DNA from: Methyloligella sp.
Lineage (GTDB): Bacteria; Pseudomonadota; Alphaproteobacteria; Rhizobiales; JALUTE01
NCBI GenBank assembly: GCA_027058255.1
Contig: JALUTE010000186.1
Location: 1-5,188, forward strand
DNA length: 5,188 bases
Reading direction: 5' to 3'
Part shown: positions 1-5,188 of the stretch, piece after piece
Position numbering within the stretch: the first letter of the stretch is position 1
How the letters are laid out: each line of letters begins with the position of its first letter
Notes under the pieces: generated by a model
Told to the model about the DNA's origin: nothing
The model's database searches: none
Seen by the model: only the letters and a program-made list of their open reading frames with translations
Position numbers and translations under genes: made by a program

Positions 1-29
1 GTCCCATAGGCGGCGGTCGTTCGGCTCAT
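1..29 (-). CDS. 5' end of an unidentified gene (partial, cut by window edge)
   Basis: An ATG at 29 on the minus strand opens a frame reading MSRTTAAYGT (the tenth codon is AC plus an unseen base, so Thr) before the window ends. A GGGAGG Shine-Dalgarno (plus-strand 38-43) sits 8 bases before the ATG. The start lies 34 bases after the stop of the ggt-like gene on the same strand, as expected for a next operon member. Ten residues are too few to assign a family. The -YGT- ending recalls the N-termini of some S9-family serine peptidases (pattern YG[TS]WxSPI), which would fit beside a peptide-processing enzyme, but this is only a hint. A competing upstream ATG at 49 reads into a stop after seven codons and is not the start. 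Confidence 0.5.
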
Positions 30-63
30 GCGCGCGCCCTCCCTGCCATTGCCCCGCCTGCCC

Positions 64-1584
64 TCACGACACCACCATGGCCACGCCGGCCCGGCGCGGA
101 TCGCCCGCCCCTTCGAGGCGCCCATCGCCATGGCGGCGCACCGTGTGCACGCCGCCGAAGAACATGTTCGGCTCGGGCCAATATTTCGGATCGTCGAACG
201 CAGCGCGCAGGGCCGCCTCCTCACCCTCCGAAAAACCGTGCTCGAAGCTGAGGGTGCCGCATTTCTCCACATGCAGGCGCGGCGCCGCCACCGCCTGCAC
301 GAGCCCCCTCTGCCCATGGGCGAGCCGCGCCGCAACCTGCAGGATGGCGGAGCGAATGCGATTGGAGCCGCCCGACCCCATGGCGACCAGCGCTCCGTCG
401 GGAGCGCGCATCAGGGTCGGCGCCATCATGCTCGACATGCGGCGGCCCGGCGCCCAGCGGTGAAAGCCCTCCGGGCAGATATCCTCCTCGCCGAGCATGT
501 TGTTGAGCATGAAACCGAACGGGCCCACCATCAGGCCGTTGCCCTCGCCATTGGAGATGGTGGCGGCCGCGGCATTGCCGTCGGCGTCGATGACGGAGAT
601 GTGGGTGGTGCCGCGCATGGCCGGCGCGTGGCCGTCGAGTGCGGCCAGATGGCGCGCGAGCAGGCGATCCTCCGCCAGGGCCTCGGGGTGGCCGCCCGTC
701 TCCTCGCGGGCGGCATTGGTGGCGGCCATGACACGGGCGAGCTCCACCGGCTCGGGCTCGCGCCCCTCCGGCACCAGCGCTTTCAGAAGCGCGAGGGAGA
801 AGGCGATCAGCGGACCGCTCGCCGCCGGTGCGGGGTTGAGCGCGAAGCCGTGCCCCCGATAGCGCCTCTCCAGGGGCCTGCGCCGGGCGACGCGATAGGC
901 CTCGAGATCGGCAAGGGTGAGGTGGCCGCCGCCCTCCTCGCTCTGGCGCACCATGGCGCGCCCGACCTCGCCATGAATGAAGAGGTCCGCCCCCTCGCGG
1001 GCCAGAGCCTCCAGGGTGCTTGCGAGCTCCGGGTTGCGATAGATGTCGCCTGCGCCAAGCAGCCGCCCGCCGGGTGCGAAAAGGGCGGCCGCCTCGGGGC
1101 TGGCGGTGAGGATGGGCGCAATGACCGTGAACAGGTAGGCGTGAAAGGGGCTCATCTCCACCCCCTCGCGCGCTGCGCGCACGGCGGGGGCGACGATCCG
1201 GCCCATGTCCAGGCGGCAAAGATCGCCGTGAATGGCGAACAGCCCCGGCACGAAGCCGGGCACGGCGCTCGCGCCGGCGCCGATGTGGAACTCCTGGGTG
1301 GCGGGGCCGAAATCGGCGTGAATGGCGAAAAAGTCGAGCTCGGCGATCGGGCGCTTGACGCGTGGGGTGTCGGCAAAGAAGTCGTAGAGCCGCGTCTCGC
1401 CCGTCTCGGCGATGTGGGCCATCAGGAAGCCGCCGCCGCCGAGCGAGGCGAGCACCACCTCCGGCACCAGGCAAGCGAGAAGGCCCGCGAGCGCCGCATC
1501 GAAGGCGTTGCCGCCCTCCTCGAGGACCTCGGCGGCAGCCTCGGCCGTCACCGCATGGCCGGCCGCAACGACGCCCTTCGCCAA
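64..1584 (-). CDS. Gamma-glutamyltransferase-family Ntn-hydrolase (divergent, no signal peptide)
   Basis: A 506-residue protein of the gamma-glutamyltranspeptidase family. The N-terminal block GVVAAGHAVTAEAA...EGGNAFDAALA (residues 4-33) is the family signature, followed by LGGGGF (48-53). The autoprocessing site is GTTHISVID. Thr326 aligns with E. coli GGT Thr391, so the chain should split into a large subunit (1-325) and a small subunit (326-506). The small subunit has SNGEGNG (344-350), LNNM (360-363), RRMSSMMAPT (381-390, the SS pair) and the oxyanion-type GSGGS (403-407). I chose the TTG start at 1584 because an AAGGAG lies 8 bases upstream and the homologous region begins at residue 4; the longer frame to 1728 adds only Arg/Ala-rich junk overlapping the upstream gene. 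There is no signal peptide, unlike periplasmic GGTs, so it is probably cytoplasmic. The arginine that binds the glutamyl alpha-carboxylate (E. coli DFREIAP) is replaced by Phe70 in DFFADTP. The family is certain; glutathione as substrate is not. Confidence 0.93.
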   Translation of the reverse strand: MAKGVVAAGHAVTAEAAAEVLEEGGNAFDAALAGLLACLVPEVVLASLGGGGFLMAHIAETGETRLYDFFADTPRVKRPIAELDFFAIHADFGPATQEFHIGAGASAVPGFVPGLFAIHGDLCRLDMGRIVAPAVRAAREGVEMSPFHAYLFTVIAPILTASPEAAALFAPGGRLLGAGDIYRNPELASTLEALAREGADLFIHGEVGRAMVRQSEEGGGHLTLADLEAYRVARRRPLERRYRGHGFALNPAPAASGPLIAFSLALLKALVPEGREPEPVELARVMAATNAAREETGGHPEALAEDRLLARHLAALDGHAPAMRGTTHISVIDADGNAAAATISNGEGNGLMVGPFGFMLNNMLGEEDICPEGFHRWAPGRRMSSMMAPTLMRAPDGALVAMGSGGSNRIRSAILQVAARLAHGQRGLVQAVAAPRLHVEKCGTLSFEHGFSEGEEAALRAAFDDPKYWPEPNMFFGGVHTVRRHGDGRLEGAGDPRRAGVAMVVS

Positions 1585-1592
1585 GCCTCGCG

Positions 1593-1598
1593 CTCCTT
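1593..1598 (-). promoter_or_regulatory. Ribosome binding site deciding the TTG start of the ggt-like gene
   Basis: The minus strand reads TGAAGGAG. The TGA is the stop of the upstream hypothetical gene, and AAGGAG is a near-perfect Shine-Dalgarno that shares the A of that stop. The TTG at 1584 follows after 8 bases. This supports TTG as the real start and suggests that ribosomes finishing the upstream gene can reinitiate here (translational coupling, inferred). Confidence 0.8.
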
Positions 1599-2089
1599 CA
1601 GTCCGAGAGGAAGGGGTTCTTCTTCGGGCTCTCGCCCGCCGGCCCTTCCGGCCCCGCCTCTCCGCCCTGGCTTCCTGCCTCGGCCGGGCCACCTTGGGCC
1701 GCAGGCAGGCCCTGCTGCCAGACCACATAGGTCATGTGCTCGTCGGCATTCATGGCCGTCACCAGGGCCCTGTGGTCGAATCCGTCGAGGCGCCTCTTCA
1801 GCTCCTCGATCAGCGCATCCGCGCCCGTGGCACGGCCCGGGAAGATGCAACCCGACTTGCGGTCCTCGCTCCAGAGGATCCACACCAGCGCCGGCACGGG
1901 CGGCGGCTGGTTCGGCGCCTCCACCGTGACCGTATGCAGGTCCTCCCAGTCGATGCGCTCCACCGTGCCATCCGGGCGCTCGCAGCGCACGCCCATATCA
2001 TCGAAGGCGACCGTGTAATCGGTCTCCTGCTCCTTCGGTGGCGCCTGGCCTGCGGCCGCACCTCCATTCCCATTGGTCTCGTCTGCCAC
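1598..2089 (-). CDS. Conserved-looking hypothetical protein, 163 aa
   Basis: I do not recognise a named family. The protein is acidic to neutral, with no signal peptide, membrane segment or metal motif, so it is probably cytoplasmic. Residues 1-22 are a disordered-looking Gly/Ala/Pro/Glu leader. Residues 24-126 form a compact alpha/beta-looking domain: a DDMGVRCERPDGTVERIDWEDL segment (30-51), a VTVEAP strand with a PPVPALVWILWS core (54-73), GCIFPGRATGADALIEELKRRLDGFD (80-105), and MNADEHMTYVVWQQ (113-126). Similar short proteins with a GCxxPxxATG...GFD...VW layout occur as uncharacterised proteins in Alphaproteobacteria (recalled from memory). Residues 127-163 are a Gly/Glu/Pro/Ala-rich tail ending in NPFLSD. 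The GTG start at 2089 is chosen over a TTG at 2131 because AGGAG lies 7 bases before it and the TTG has no such site and would add a Lys/Arg/Thr stretch. It is 13 bases upstream of the ggt-like gene and probably co-transcribed. Confidence 0.82.
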   Translation of the reverse strand: MADETNGNGGAAAGQAPPKEQETDYTVAFDDMGVRCERPDGTVERIDWEDLHTVTVEAPNQPPPVPALVWILWSEDRKSGCIFPGRATGADALIEELKRRLDGFDHRALVTAMNADEHMTYVVWQQGLPAAQGGPAEAGSQGGEAGPEGPAGESPKKNPFLSD

Positions 2090-2096
2090 CGTTCGT

Positions 2097-2101
2097 CTCC
2101 T
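2097..2101 (-). promoter_or_regulatory. Ribosome binding site deciding the GTG start of the hypothetical gene
   Basis: The minus strand carries CAGGAGA, with the AGGAG core 7 bases before GTG at 2089. No comparable site precedes the alternative TTG at 2131. Confidence 0.7.
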
Positions 2102-2150
2102 GGTCTTTGTCTTTGTTCGATGTTTTTTCAATGCTTACGCGATTTGCGCG

Positions 2151-2180
2151 ATTGTCGCGCGTGCCTGCCTTGCGGCGCAA
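2151..2180 (-). promoter_or_regulatory. Weak candidate promoter for the hypothetical-ggt operon
   Basis: In the 134-base gap downstream of pckG, the minus strand has TTGCGC (2180-2175) and, after 18 bases, GACAAT (2156-2151). These match the sigma-70 consensus at 3 of 6 and 4 of 6 positions. Transcription would start near 2144, giving a leader of about 55 bases to the GTG. The match is poor, and read-through from pckG is an equally good explanation for expression. Confidence 0.22.
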
Positions 2181-2223
2181 TGGCGGCGTCGGGGCGCCCT
2201 GTCGCGCATCCCGCCGACCGCCG

Positions 2224-4083
2224 TCAGGTCTCGGCGCCTTCCGGCGCCTCGGCCCGCCAGACCTCCGGCGCGGCCTCGAGCCGCTCCTTGAGAGCCAGGC
2301 GCTGGCGCTCCATCTCGGCCGGCAGGCGGTCGCCGAACTGAGCGAAATAGCCCTCGAGATCGGCGACCTCGGCAAGCCCTTCGGCGCGCACAACCTCGGT
2401 GAGATGAGAGAAGGTCTCACGGTCGAAGTCGAGCCCCTCCCAGTTCATGTCCTCGAAGCGCGGCACGAGGCCGAAGGGCCCTTCGGCCGCGCCGGCCTTG
2501 CCTCGCACGCGCTCGATCACCCATTCGAGCACGCGCAGATTCTGCCCGAACCCTGGCCACAGGAACTTGCCATTCTCATCCTTGCGGAACCAGTTGACCC
2601 GGAAAATCCGCGGCAGCTTGTAGCCCCTGGTGCCGAAATCCAGCCAGTATTGCCAGTAGTCGGCCATGTTGTAGCCGGCGAAGGGAAGCATGGCGAAGGG
2701 ATCGCGCCGAATGGCCGCCTGGCCGATGGCGGCGGCTGTCGCCTCCGAGCCCATGGTCGCCGCCAGGAAGACGCCGTGCTTCCAGTCGAACGCCTCGAGC
2801 ACCAGCGGGAAGGTGCGCGAGAGGCGCCCGCCGAACAGGAAGGCCGAGATGGGCACGCCTTCCGGGTCCTCCCAGTGATCATCGATGGTCGGGCACTGGC
2901 TGGCGGGCGCCGTGAAGCGCGAATTGGGATGGGCGGCGGGACGGCCCGACTCCGGCGTCCAGTCCTTGCCCTGCCAGTCGATGGCATGGTCGGGCGCGGG
3001 CCCCATGCCCTCCCACCACACGTCGCCATCGTCGGTGAGCGCCACATTGGTGAAGATGCAGTTCGCCTTCAGCGTCTCCATCGCCATGGGGTTGGTATCA
3101 TAGGACGTGCCCGGCGCGACGCCGAAGAAACCGGCCTCGGGGTTGATCGCGCGCAGCGTCCCATCGGCTGCGGGCTTGATCCAGGCGATGTCGTCGCCGA
3201 CCGTGCGCGCCTTCCAACCCTTCATGCCCTCCGGCGGCAGGATCATGGCCAGATTGGTCTTGCCGCAGGCGGAGGGGAAGGCGGCGGCGATGTAGCTCTC
3301 ATGGCCGTCGGGGCCTTCGAGGCCGAGAATGAGCATGTGCTCGGCAAGCCAGCCTTCCTCGCGTGCCATGTTCGAGGCGATCCTGAGCGCGAGGCACTTC
3401 TTGCCGAGCAGAGCGTTGCCGCCATAGCCCGAGCCATAGGACCAGATCTCGCGCGTCTCGGGGAAGTGGGCGATGTACTTGTTCTCGATCTCCGGCTCGC
3501 ACGGCCAGGGCACATCCGCCTCGCCCGGTGCGAGCGGCGCCCCGACGGAATGCATGCACTTGATGAAGGCGCCGTCCGCGCCCAGAACATCCAAGACCTT
3601 CTGCCCCATGCGGGTCATGATGCGCTGATTGGTCACCACATAGGGCGAGTCGGTGATCTGCACGCCGATATGGGCGATGGGCGAGCCGATGGGCCCCATG
3701 GAGAAGGGCACCACATAGAGGGTGCGCCCGCGCATGCAGCCGGAGAACCTGTCCCGCAGAATGCCCATCATCTCGTCCGGGTCCATCCAGTTGTTGGTGG
3801 GCCCGGCATCCTCCTTGTTGCGATGGCACATGAAGGTGCGGTCCTCGACGCGGGCAACGTCCGAGGGGTGCGAGCGGGCGAGATAGCTGTTGGGGCGCTT
3901 CTCCGGGTTGAGGCGGATGAAGGTGCCCGCCTCCACCATCTCCTGGCACAGCCGGTCATATTCCTCCTGGCTGCCGTCGCACCAGTGCACGCGCTCGGGC
4001 TGGCAAAGGGCGATCATCTCATCGACCCAGGCGAGAAGCGGCCCGTTGGCGGTTCTTTTCGCTCCGTCATGCGCTATGGACAT
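2224..4083 (-). CDS. pckG: Phosphoenolpyruvate carboxykinase (GTP)
   Basis: A 619-residue cytosolic enzyme that converts oxaloacetate and GTP to phosphoenolpyruvate, CO2 and GDP, the entry step of gluconeogenesis. Length and motifs match the GTP class rather than the ATP class. In order: substrate-binding VARVEDRT (76-83; Arg78 aligns with human PCK1 Arg87); GSGYGGNALLGKKC (217-230; Lys228/Lys229 = human 243/244, Mn ligand); EEGWLAEHMLILG (242-254; His249 = human His264, Mn ligand); P-loop FPSACGKTNLAM (269-280, with the reactive Cys273, Lys275 and Thr276); VGDDIAW (295-301; Asp298 = human Asp311); INPEAGFFGVAPGTS (313-327); HPNSRF (385-390; Asn387, Arg389); FGGR (417-420; Arg420 = human Arg436); the mobile lid near SEATAAA (446-452); and guanine-site NWFRK...KFLWPGFG (Phe499, Phe507, Phe512). 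The usual second Arg of GGRR is Leu421. The ATG at 4083 has AGGAG 10 bases upstream; the longer frame to 4176 has no homology. It is transcribed divergently from the cytochrome gene. Confidence 0.97.
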   Translation of the reverse strand: MSIAHDGAKRTANGPLLAWVDEMIALCQPERVHWCDGSQEEYDRLCQEMVEAGTFIRLNPEKRPNSYLARSHPSDVARVEDRTFMCHRNKEDAGPTNNWMDPDEMMGILRDRFSGCMRGRTLYVVPFSMGPIGSPIAHIGVQITDSPYVVTNQRIMTRMGQKVLDVLGADGAFIKCMHSVGAPLAPGEADVPWPCEPEIENKYIAHFPETREIWSYGSGYGGNALLGKKCLALRIASNMAREEGWLAEHMLILGLEGPDGHESYIAAAFPSACGKTNLAMILPPEGMKGWKARTVGDDIAWIKPAADGTLRAINPEAGFFGVAPGTSYDTNPMAMETLKANCIFTNVALTDDGDVWWEGMGPAPDHAIDWQGKDWTPESGRPAAHPNSRFTAPASQCPTIDDHWEDPEGVPISAFLFGGRLSRTFPLVLEAFDWKHGVFLAATMGSEATAAAIGQAAIRRDPFAMLPFAGYNMADYWQYWLDFGTRGYKLPRIFRVNWFRKDENGKFLWPGFGQNLRVLEWVIERVRGKAGAAEGPFGLVPRFEDMNWEGLDFDRETFSHLTEVVRAEGLAEVADLEGYFAQFGDRLPAEMERQRLALKERLEAAPEVWRAEAPEGAET

Positions 4084-4325
4084 GTCGTTCGATCTCCTGA
4101 AGTCGAGAGCGTCGTGCCTCTCGCAGCCGTGCCGGCAAAGGCGGCAAGCGCGCGCGCAGACGGTCGCGCCGTGCACCGAGACGGCATCCCGGCCAGCGCG
4201 CGTGGGGCGTGTCTACGAGGGCCCAAGAGCAGAGGTCCTAGAGGAGTCCCCGATCCGCTCGCCGCGCGGCGCGCACACTGCCATGCGCCAGCACCCACGC
4301 GGGTTGTCGTTACGCAATGCGCGCC

Positions 4326-4355
4326 TATCTAGGGCAGAACCGGCGCAGAGGTCAA
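4326..4355 (-). promoter_or_regulatory. Candidate sigma-70-type promoter of pckG
   Basis: The minus strand reads TTGACC (4355-4350), 18 bases, then TAGATA (4331-4326). The -35 matches TTGACA at five positions. Read one base earlier, the -10 is CTAGAT, close to the CTATAT form described for rhizobial housekeeping promoters. It is the best promoter match in the divergent gap. Transcription would start near 4319 and give a leader of about 235 bases before the pckG ATG. Confidence 0.5.
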
Positions 4356-4364
4356 TTCGCGGTA

Positions 4365-4384
4365 TTGTCTCAGGCCATAGACAA
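4365..4384. promoter_or_regulatory. Inverted repeat TTGTCT-N8-AGACAA, possible operator
   Basis: A perfect 6-base inverted repeat with an 8-base spacer in the cytochrome-pckG gap. It ends 10 bases upstream of the predicted pckG -35 (about -45 to -65 from the inferred start). The A/T-rich arms stand out in this GC-rich sequence, and the dimensions suit a dimeric regulator. I cannot match it to a named regulator, and repeats of this size can arise by chance. Confidence 0.3.
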
Positions 4385-4471
4385 AAGTCCGGTCCGCAGA
4401 GCACCGGCACGCGGCGCGTCCGCCTTCGATTCCAACGCAACACAGTTTTGCGACAGGTGCCGGGATGCGTG

Positions 4472-4501
4472 TTGTGCGCACCGCCGGCCCGGGGCTAACA
4501 T
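4472..4501 (+). promoter_or_regulatory. Weak candidate promoter of the cytochrome c gene
   Basis: TTGTGC (4472-4477), 18 bases, then TAACAT (4496-4501) matches the sigma-70 consensus at 3 of 6 and 4 of 6 positions. It would place the start near 4508, about 46 bases before the ATG. Position and spacing are sensible, but the sequence match is poor. Confidence 0.25.
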
Positions 4502-4553
4502 TGGAGGGCAAAACAGCGCCGGCAGGTTAAGAGACCAGGAAGGGAAACCGGTC

Positions 4554-5081
4554 ATGAAGCGCTCGGGCATGCCCGCTTTCGCGGCCGCGGTGGCGCTCGC
4601 ATGGTTGTGGGCGGTCTTGGTGGCCGTGCTTGTGGCCGGCGGGTGGGGGCCGACCGCCTGGGGCGAGGACGCCGAGCCGCCGGGCGACCCGGAGAAGGGG
4701 CGCAAGATCTCCGAGACCCATTGCTCGCGCTGCCATGTGGTGGGAGACTACAACCCCACCGGCGGCATCTCCTCGACGCCCTCTTTCCAGCTTCTGGTCA
4801 AGCGCCGGCCGGACTGGCGCGAGCGCTTCGCGACCTTCTATGCCCGCCGTCCGCATCCGGCCTTCCTGTCCATCACGGGCATCGGCCGCCCCATGGCGCA
4901 TCTTCCGCCCAATGCGGCGCCGGTGGAGCTGCCCCTGTCCGCGCTTCGGCACATCGTCGCCTTTGCCGAGACGCTGCGTCCCAAGCCCAAGGCCGATGGG
5001 AGGCACGGAGGGAGCCGCCACGACGGGCGGGGCGGGCGTGTCGAACGTGGCGGCCACGTCAGGCGGGGCGGCGGGACCTGA
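4554..5081 (+). CDS. Exported monoheme c-type cytochrome, 175 aa
   Basis: A small exported protein with one covalent heme c site. Residues 1-37 look like a signal peptide: MKRSG, a hydrophobic core (about 7-30) and a likely cleavage after AWG at 37. If the signal is not cut, the same segment could anchor the protein to the membrane. The heme-binding motif is CSRCH (57-61, His61 proximal ligand) inside a class I cytochrome start, DPEKGRKISETHCSRCHVVG. Met114 in GRPMAHLPPN is the best candidate distal ligand. The segment LRHIVAFAETLR (131-142) is the usual closing helix. Residues 143-175 are an unusual Gly/Arg/His-rich tail. The ATG at 4554 has AGGAAGGG 9 bases upstream; an in-frame extension to 4317 would bury the signal peptide and is rejected. 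Electron partner and pathway cannot be told from the neighbours. The gene end overlaps recR by 23 bases, tail to tail. Confidence 0.9.
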   Translation: MKRSGMPAFAAAVALAWLWAVLVAVLVAGGWGPTAWGEDAEPPGDPEKGRKISETHCSRCHVVGDYNPTGGISSTPSFQLLVKRRPDWRERFATFYARRPHPAFLSITGIGRPMAHLPPNAAPVELPLSALRHIVAFAETLRPKPKADGRHGGSRHDGRGGRVERGGHVRRGGGT

Positions 5082-5188
5082 TGGCTGCCGCCAGGGTGCC
5101 TTCGTCCAGATAGTCGAGCTCTCCACCCACGGGAACGCCATGGGCGAGCAGGGTGAGGCGCACATCGGCCCCCGCGAGCACATCGGCG
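5059..5188 (-). CDS. recR: Recombination mediator RecR, C-terminal 42 residues (partial)
   Basis: The minus strand from the window edge reads ADVLAGADVRLTLLAHGVPVG, then GELDYLDEGTLAAAIRSRRPA and a TGA at 5061-5059. The segment ending HGVPVGGELDYLDEGTLAAA is the characteristic RecR C-terminus just after the Toprim domain; in known RecR this end takes part in ring assembly. RecR works with RecF/RecO to load RecA on single-stranded gaps. The start, zinc finger and most of the Toprim domain lie outside the window, so integrity cannot be judged. The gene converges on the cytochrome gene and shares 23 bases with it. Confidence 0.93.
   Translation of the reverse strand, partial: ADVLAGADVRLTLLAHGVPVGGELDYLDEGTLAAAIRSRRPA

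Larger units (their letters stand above)
2090..2223. other. Gap between pckG and the hypothetical gene; small inverted repeats, no clear terminator
   Basis: This gap has a perfect GCGCGA-TTG-TCGCGC inverted repeat (2146-2160) and a small TTGC-GGC-GCAA repeat (2170-2180). Neither is followed by a U-tract in the direction of pckG transcription (minus); the nearby homopolymer reads as A on that strand. An intrinsic terminator for pckG is therefore not supported, and a Rho-dependent end or read-through is possible. Confidence 0.4.
4084..4553. other. Divergent intergenic region with long pckG leader
   Basis: This 470-base gap separates two divergently transcribed genes. The pckG-proximal half (4084-4319) would be its transcribed leader. 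It is GC-rich with short palindromes such as GCCGCGCGGC (4261-4270), but I see no recognisable riboswitch or small open frame with a ribosome site. The middle holds the promoter and inverted repeat listed separately. The cytochrome-proximal part holds a CGCAA-N7-TTGCG repeat (4436-4452) of unknown meaning. No tRNA or other RNA gene is visible. Confidence 0.6.

Noticed and set aside
1585..1728. N-terminal extension of the ggt-like gene to an ATG at 1728
   Set aside because: The added residues are Arg/Ala/Gly-rich, overlap the upstream gene in another frame, and are not family sequence. TTG at 1584 has a strong ribosome site.
28..1929. 633-codon open frame on the plus strand
   Set aside because: It lies antisense to the ggt-like and hypothetical genes, is rich in Arg/His/Gly/Ala, has no family motif, and is the usual mirror frame of GC-rich coding DNA.
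2090..2131. TTG start at 2131 for the hypothetical gene
   Set aside because: It has no Shine-Dalgarno and adds a Lys/Arg/Thr-rich leader; GTG at 2089 has AGGAG at 7 bases.
2146..2160. GCGCGA-TTG-TCGCGC inverted repeat as a terminator for pckG
   Set aside because: The stem is short and no U-run follows it on the minus strand; in GC-rich DNA such repeats are common.
4084..4176. 31-residue extension of pckG upstream of 4083
   Set aside because: It is Cys/Arg-rich with no PEPCK homology, and the ATG at 4083 has AGGAG at 10 bases and gives the family length.
2038..4332. 764-codon open frame on the plus strand
   Set aside because: It is antisense to the whole of pckG, which has full-length family motifs. 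The plus-strand product has no recognisable domain and no ribosome site, and its codon bias is explained by pckG.
4317..4553. Upstream in-frame extension of the cytochrome gene
   Set aside because: It would place a hydrophilic Arg-rich stretch before a clear signal peptide, and the ATG at 4554 has its own ribosome site.
4527..5183. 218-codon minus-strand open frame across the cytochrome gene and recR end
   Set aside because: It is antisense to the CSRCH-containing gene and out of frame with the RecR C-terminus, which is unmistakable in another minus-strand frame.

Overview
The window is GC-rich DNA, with strong G/C preference at third codon positions and long spurious antisense reading frames. 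The gene set (GTP-type PEP carboxykinase, a heme c protein with CSRCH, RecR, a short conserved hypothetical protein, a compact gamma-glutamyltransferase homologue) suggests an alphaproteobacterium, perhaps of the Hyphomicrobiales. That placement is inferred from protein style and gene content, not from a marker gene.

Layout from the right end. The last 130 bases hold the C-terminus of recR on the minus strand (stop at 5059). It meets a plus-strand gene for a small exported c-type cytochrome (4554-5081) tail to tail, and the two coding ends overlap by 23 bases. A 470-base divergent intergenic region (4084-4553) separates the cytochrome gene from pckG. It carries a fair sigma-70-like promoter pointing toward pckG, an inverted repeat just upstream of that promoter, and a predicted leader of roughly 235 bases. 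pckG (2224-4083, minus) is complete and has all the main GTP-PEPCK active-site motifs.

After a 134-base gap come three minus-strand genes packed like an operon: a conserved hypothetical gene (1598-2089, GTG start), a gamma-glutamyltransferase-family gene (64-1584, TTG start 13 bases after the preceding stop, Shine-Dalgarno directly behind that stop), and, 34 bases further on, the first ten codons of another gene cut by the window edge.

Functionally, pckG supplies gluconeogenic PEP from oxaloacetate. The ggt-like gene encodes a predicted cytoplasmic Ntn-hydrolase that should self-cleave at Thr326. It lacks the arginine that binds the gamma-glutamyl alpha-carboxylate in classical GGT, so its substrate is uncertain. 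The cytochrome acts outside the cytoplasmic membrane and has no obvious link to its neighbours.

No mobile element, CRISPR array, tRNA or rRNA was seen, and I found no clear sign of a new multi-gene system. The main points of interest are the start-site corrections, the divergent GGT active site, the pckG control region, and the odd cytochrome tail overlapping recR.
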